Program-made: the position numbers and the translations under genes
The notes under the pieces: generated by a model
Databases searched by the model: none
Seen by the model: only the letters and a program-made list of their open reading frames with translations
What the model was told of the DNA's origin: nothing
In this document: in pieces, positions 5,932-6,964 of the stretch
How the letters are laid out: every line of letters starts with the position of its first letter
Position numbering within the stretch: the stretch's first letter is position 1
DNA from: Firmicutes bacterium UBA5301
GTDB lineage: Bacteria; Bacillota; UBA5301
Direction: 5' to 3'
DNA: 6,964 nt
Assembly (NCBI GenBank): GCA_002408345.1
Contig: DHRX01000145.1
Span: 1-6,964 of the forward strand

Positions 5932-6225
5932 TTACTCTTCAATATAGTCGTCGTCTTCGTCTTCCATCGCTTCTAAAGTAGCTACTACTTTTTCAAACTC
6001 GTCATCATCAATAATATCAGTTAGGTACTCCTCGCCATCTTCATCCTCTTCAACCCTGAGGACTACGGCAACCCCTTCTTCATCCTCGTCATCTTCATCA
6101 ACTTCTGCAGGGACTAAGACAGCATAGCGCTGCTCATCGATTTCTAACATATTGAGCAGTATAAATTCATGCTCCTCCCCTTCATCATCAACTAAAGTCA
6201 AAGTATCTAACATTTCATCAGCCAT
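5932..6225 (-). CDS. yrzB: DUF1292 family acidic protein (YrzB-like)
   Basis: This is a small, extremely acidic protein of the DUF1292 family; no biochemical function is established. With the ATG start it has 97 residues, of which more than 40 percent are Asp or Glu, concentrated in runs such as EVDEDDEDEEG and AMEDEDDDYIEE. The family pattern is clear: a strand TLTLVDDEGEEHEFILL, then RYAVLVPAE, VAVVLRVEEDEDGEEYLTDI, and a final amphipathic helix EFEKVVATLEAM. It sits between ruvX and mltG, the same position as yrzB in Bacillus. A GTG at 6234 is in frame but has no properly spaced ribosome binding site, whereas GAGGAG lies 8 bases before the ATG. That site is encoded by the last codons of ruvX, so the two genes are translationally linked. 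Confidence 0.92.
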   Translation of the reverse strand: MADEMLDTLTLVDDEGEEHEFILLNMLEIDEQRYAVLVPAEVDEDDEDEEGVAVVLRVEEDEDGEEYLTDIIDDDEFEKVVATLEAMEDEDDDYIEE

Positions 6226-6230
6226 TAATA

Positions 6231-6680
6231 TCACTCCTCATTTTCACTAAAGCTAGTTTTACCAGCCTCAAACCTTTTATATTCTAAATAACCCTGAAGT
6301 ATAAGGGAGGCAGCTAACTGGTCAACTACTTTTTTGCGTTTTGCCCGGGATACGTCGGCTGCTACTAAAACCTGTTCTGCACCAGCAGTAGTTAAACGTT
6401 CATCATACCAGACCACTGGGCCAGGCCATTTTTCAGTAATACAGTCAACAAATTTCCGGACCTGTTGGACTTCGGGGCCCTCCGAGCCATCAGTTCGCCT
6501 TGGGAGCCCGACCACTAGCTCCACAACGTTTTTTTCTTGTAACAAATCTACAATTACTTCTGCTGTCCCCTTATCATCAGTACGGTTAACTGTAGTATAG
6601 GGCTGAGCTAACATACCTAAAGGATCGGTTAAAGCCACCCCTATTCGCTTAGTCCCTACATCTAAAGCCATAATTCGCAT
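6231..6680 (-). CDS. ruvX: RuvX/YqgF family nuclease
   Basis: This RNase H-fold protein of the YqgF/RuvX family is annotated as a putative Holliday junction resolvase; family members also process the 5' end of pre-16S rRNA. Its 149 residues are a normal length. Seen here: MALDVGTKRIGVALTDP (4-20) with the first catalytic aspartate D7; VVGLPRRTDGSEGP (56-69), the second conserved strand and loop; VVWYDERLTTAGAE (89-102) with E94; and KVVDQLAASLILQGYL (117-132) with D120, completing the acidic triad. The ATG has AGGGG 6 bases upstream. It follows the iron-sulfur protein gene by 20 bases and its end carries the ribosome binding site of the DUF1292 gene, so these three are probably one transcript. 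Confidence 0.96.
   Translation of the reverse strand: MRIMALDVGTKRIGVALTDPLGMLAQPYTTVNRTDDKGTAEVIVDLLQEKNVVELVVGLPRRTDGSEGPEVQQVRKFVDCITEKWPGPVVWYDERLTTAGAEQVLVAADVSRAKRKKVVDQLAASLILQGYLEYKRFEAGKTSFSENEE
6234..6239 (-). promoter_or_regulatory. Ribosome binding site inside ruvX that sets the DUF1292 start
   Basis: GAGGAG, coding for the last two Glu residues of RuvX, lies 8 bases before the ATG at 6225. This favours the 97-residue product over the 100-residue reading from GTG. Confidence 0.7.
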
Positions 6681-6700
6681 ATGAAACCCCTATCAAAGAC

Positions 6701-6964
6701 TTAAATAATTTTCAAAGCAAAGACCGGACAAACTGCGCCACAATACCCACAGAGGACACAAGACATTCTATTGACCTCTGCTTTACCTGCTGTTAACTGT
6801 AGCGCTTTATTGGGGCAACGCCGAACACAAGCGCCACACCCCTCACACCATTCTTCAATCAATAAACGCTTAGGAGTAGCCTCAATCTGAGTCAACAACT
6901 GAGCTACCATCGGATCAGCTGTTACTGCACGGCCCTGGCTAACCGCCTCTAAAATAGCTACATT
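6701..6964 (-). CDS. C-terminal end of an iron-sulfur protein with a 2x[4Fe-4S] ferredoxin domain (cut by the right edge)
   Basis: The reading frame stays open from its stop at 6701 to the window edge (87 codons plus stop), so the gene starts outside. An internal ATG at 6910 has no ribosome binding site before it and is probably not the start. The visible part begins with a helical, Ala- and Val-rich segment (NVAILEAVSQGRAV), then ADPMVAQLLTQIEATPKR, and ends in a bacterial ferredoxin fold. Its first cluster motif is CEGCGACVRRCP and its second is CVLCGYCGAVCP, each a CxxCxxCxxxCP pattern for one [4Fe-4S] cluster. It thus carries electrons or binds clusters as the last domain of a larger enzyme, or is a small ferredoxin with an N-terminal extension. 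I cannot name the family from this fragment. It is followed at 20 bases by ruvX, likely in the same operon. Confidence 0.85.
   Translation of the reverse strand, partial: NVAILEAVSQGRAVTADPMVAQLLTQIEATPKRLLIEEWCEGCGACVRRCPNKALQLTAGKAEVNRMSCVLCGYCGAVCPVFALKII

Noticed and set aside
6334..6600. Plus-strand 88-codon frame opposite ruvX
   Set aside because: It is antisense to a well-supported ruvX gene and its translation has the Ser/Thr-rich look of a shadow frame.
1..6964. Search for RNA genes, CRISPR arrays, insertion sequences and defence systems
   Set aside because: No tRNA- or rRNA-like segments, regularly spaced repeats, transposase motifs or toxin-antitoxin pairs were seen; intergenic gaps are all under 100 bases.

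Overview
The window is a compact stretch of bacterial chromosome in which every supported gene lies on the minus strand. It most likely comes from an endospore-forming member of the Clostridia (Bacillota), perhaps Peptococcaceae-like. Evidence for this: an uninterrupted sigma-K gene with a pro-sequence, the YqeG-YqeH pair, a ruvX - DUF1292 - mltG - U32 gene order matching the yrrK-yrzB-yrrL-yrrO region of Bacillus subtilis, strong GGAGG-type ribosome binding sites, and a ferredoxin-type domain protein next to ruvX. The exact genus cannot be read from the sequence.

Layout in transcription order (high to low coordinates). At the right edge is the C-terminal end of an iron-sulfur protein whose frame is still open at the window boundary. 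It is followed by ruvX (pre-16S rRNA nuclease / Holliday junction resolvase family) and a very acidic DUF1292 (YrzB-type) protein. A good sigma-A-type promoter then precedes mltG (membrane-bound peptidoglycan lytic transglycosylase), which is coupled at 2 bp to a U32 family gene (TrhP-type, tRNA 5-hydroxyuridine formation). Next, behind a possible sigma-E promoter and SpoIIID-like box, comes sigK, the late mother-cell sigma factor. A second sigma-A-type promoter, a short terminator-like hairpin with a U-tract, and then yqeG (HAD-family phosphatase) overlapping yqeH (circularly permuted ribosome-biogenesis GTPase) follow. Finally a possible third promoter leads to an unrecognised 79-residue protein and the N-terminal third to half of tldD, which runs off the left edge.

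Most of the window is housekeeping: nucleic-acid maintenance, RNA modification, wall synthesis, ribosome assembly and a late sporulation regulator, arranged as three or four short transcription units. I do not see a mobile element, CRISPR array, defence system, RNA gene or an obviously new multi-gene system. The points most worth checking are the promoter/terminator arrangement in front of yqeG, the putative developmental control region of sigK, extra cysteine pairs in YqeH, the unrecognised 79-residue protein, and the identity of the truncated iron-sulfur protein.
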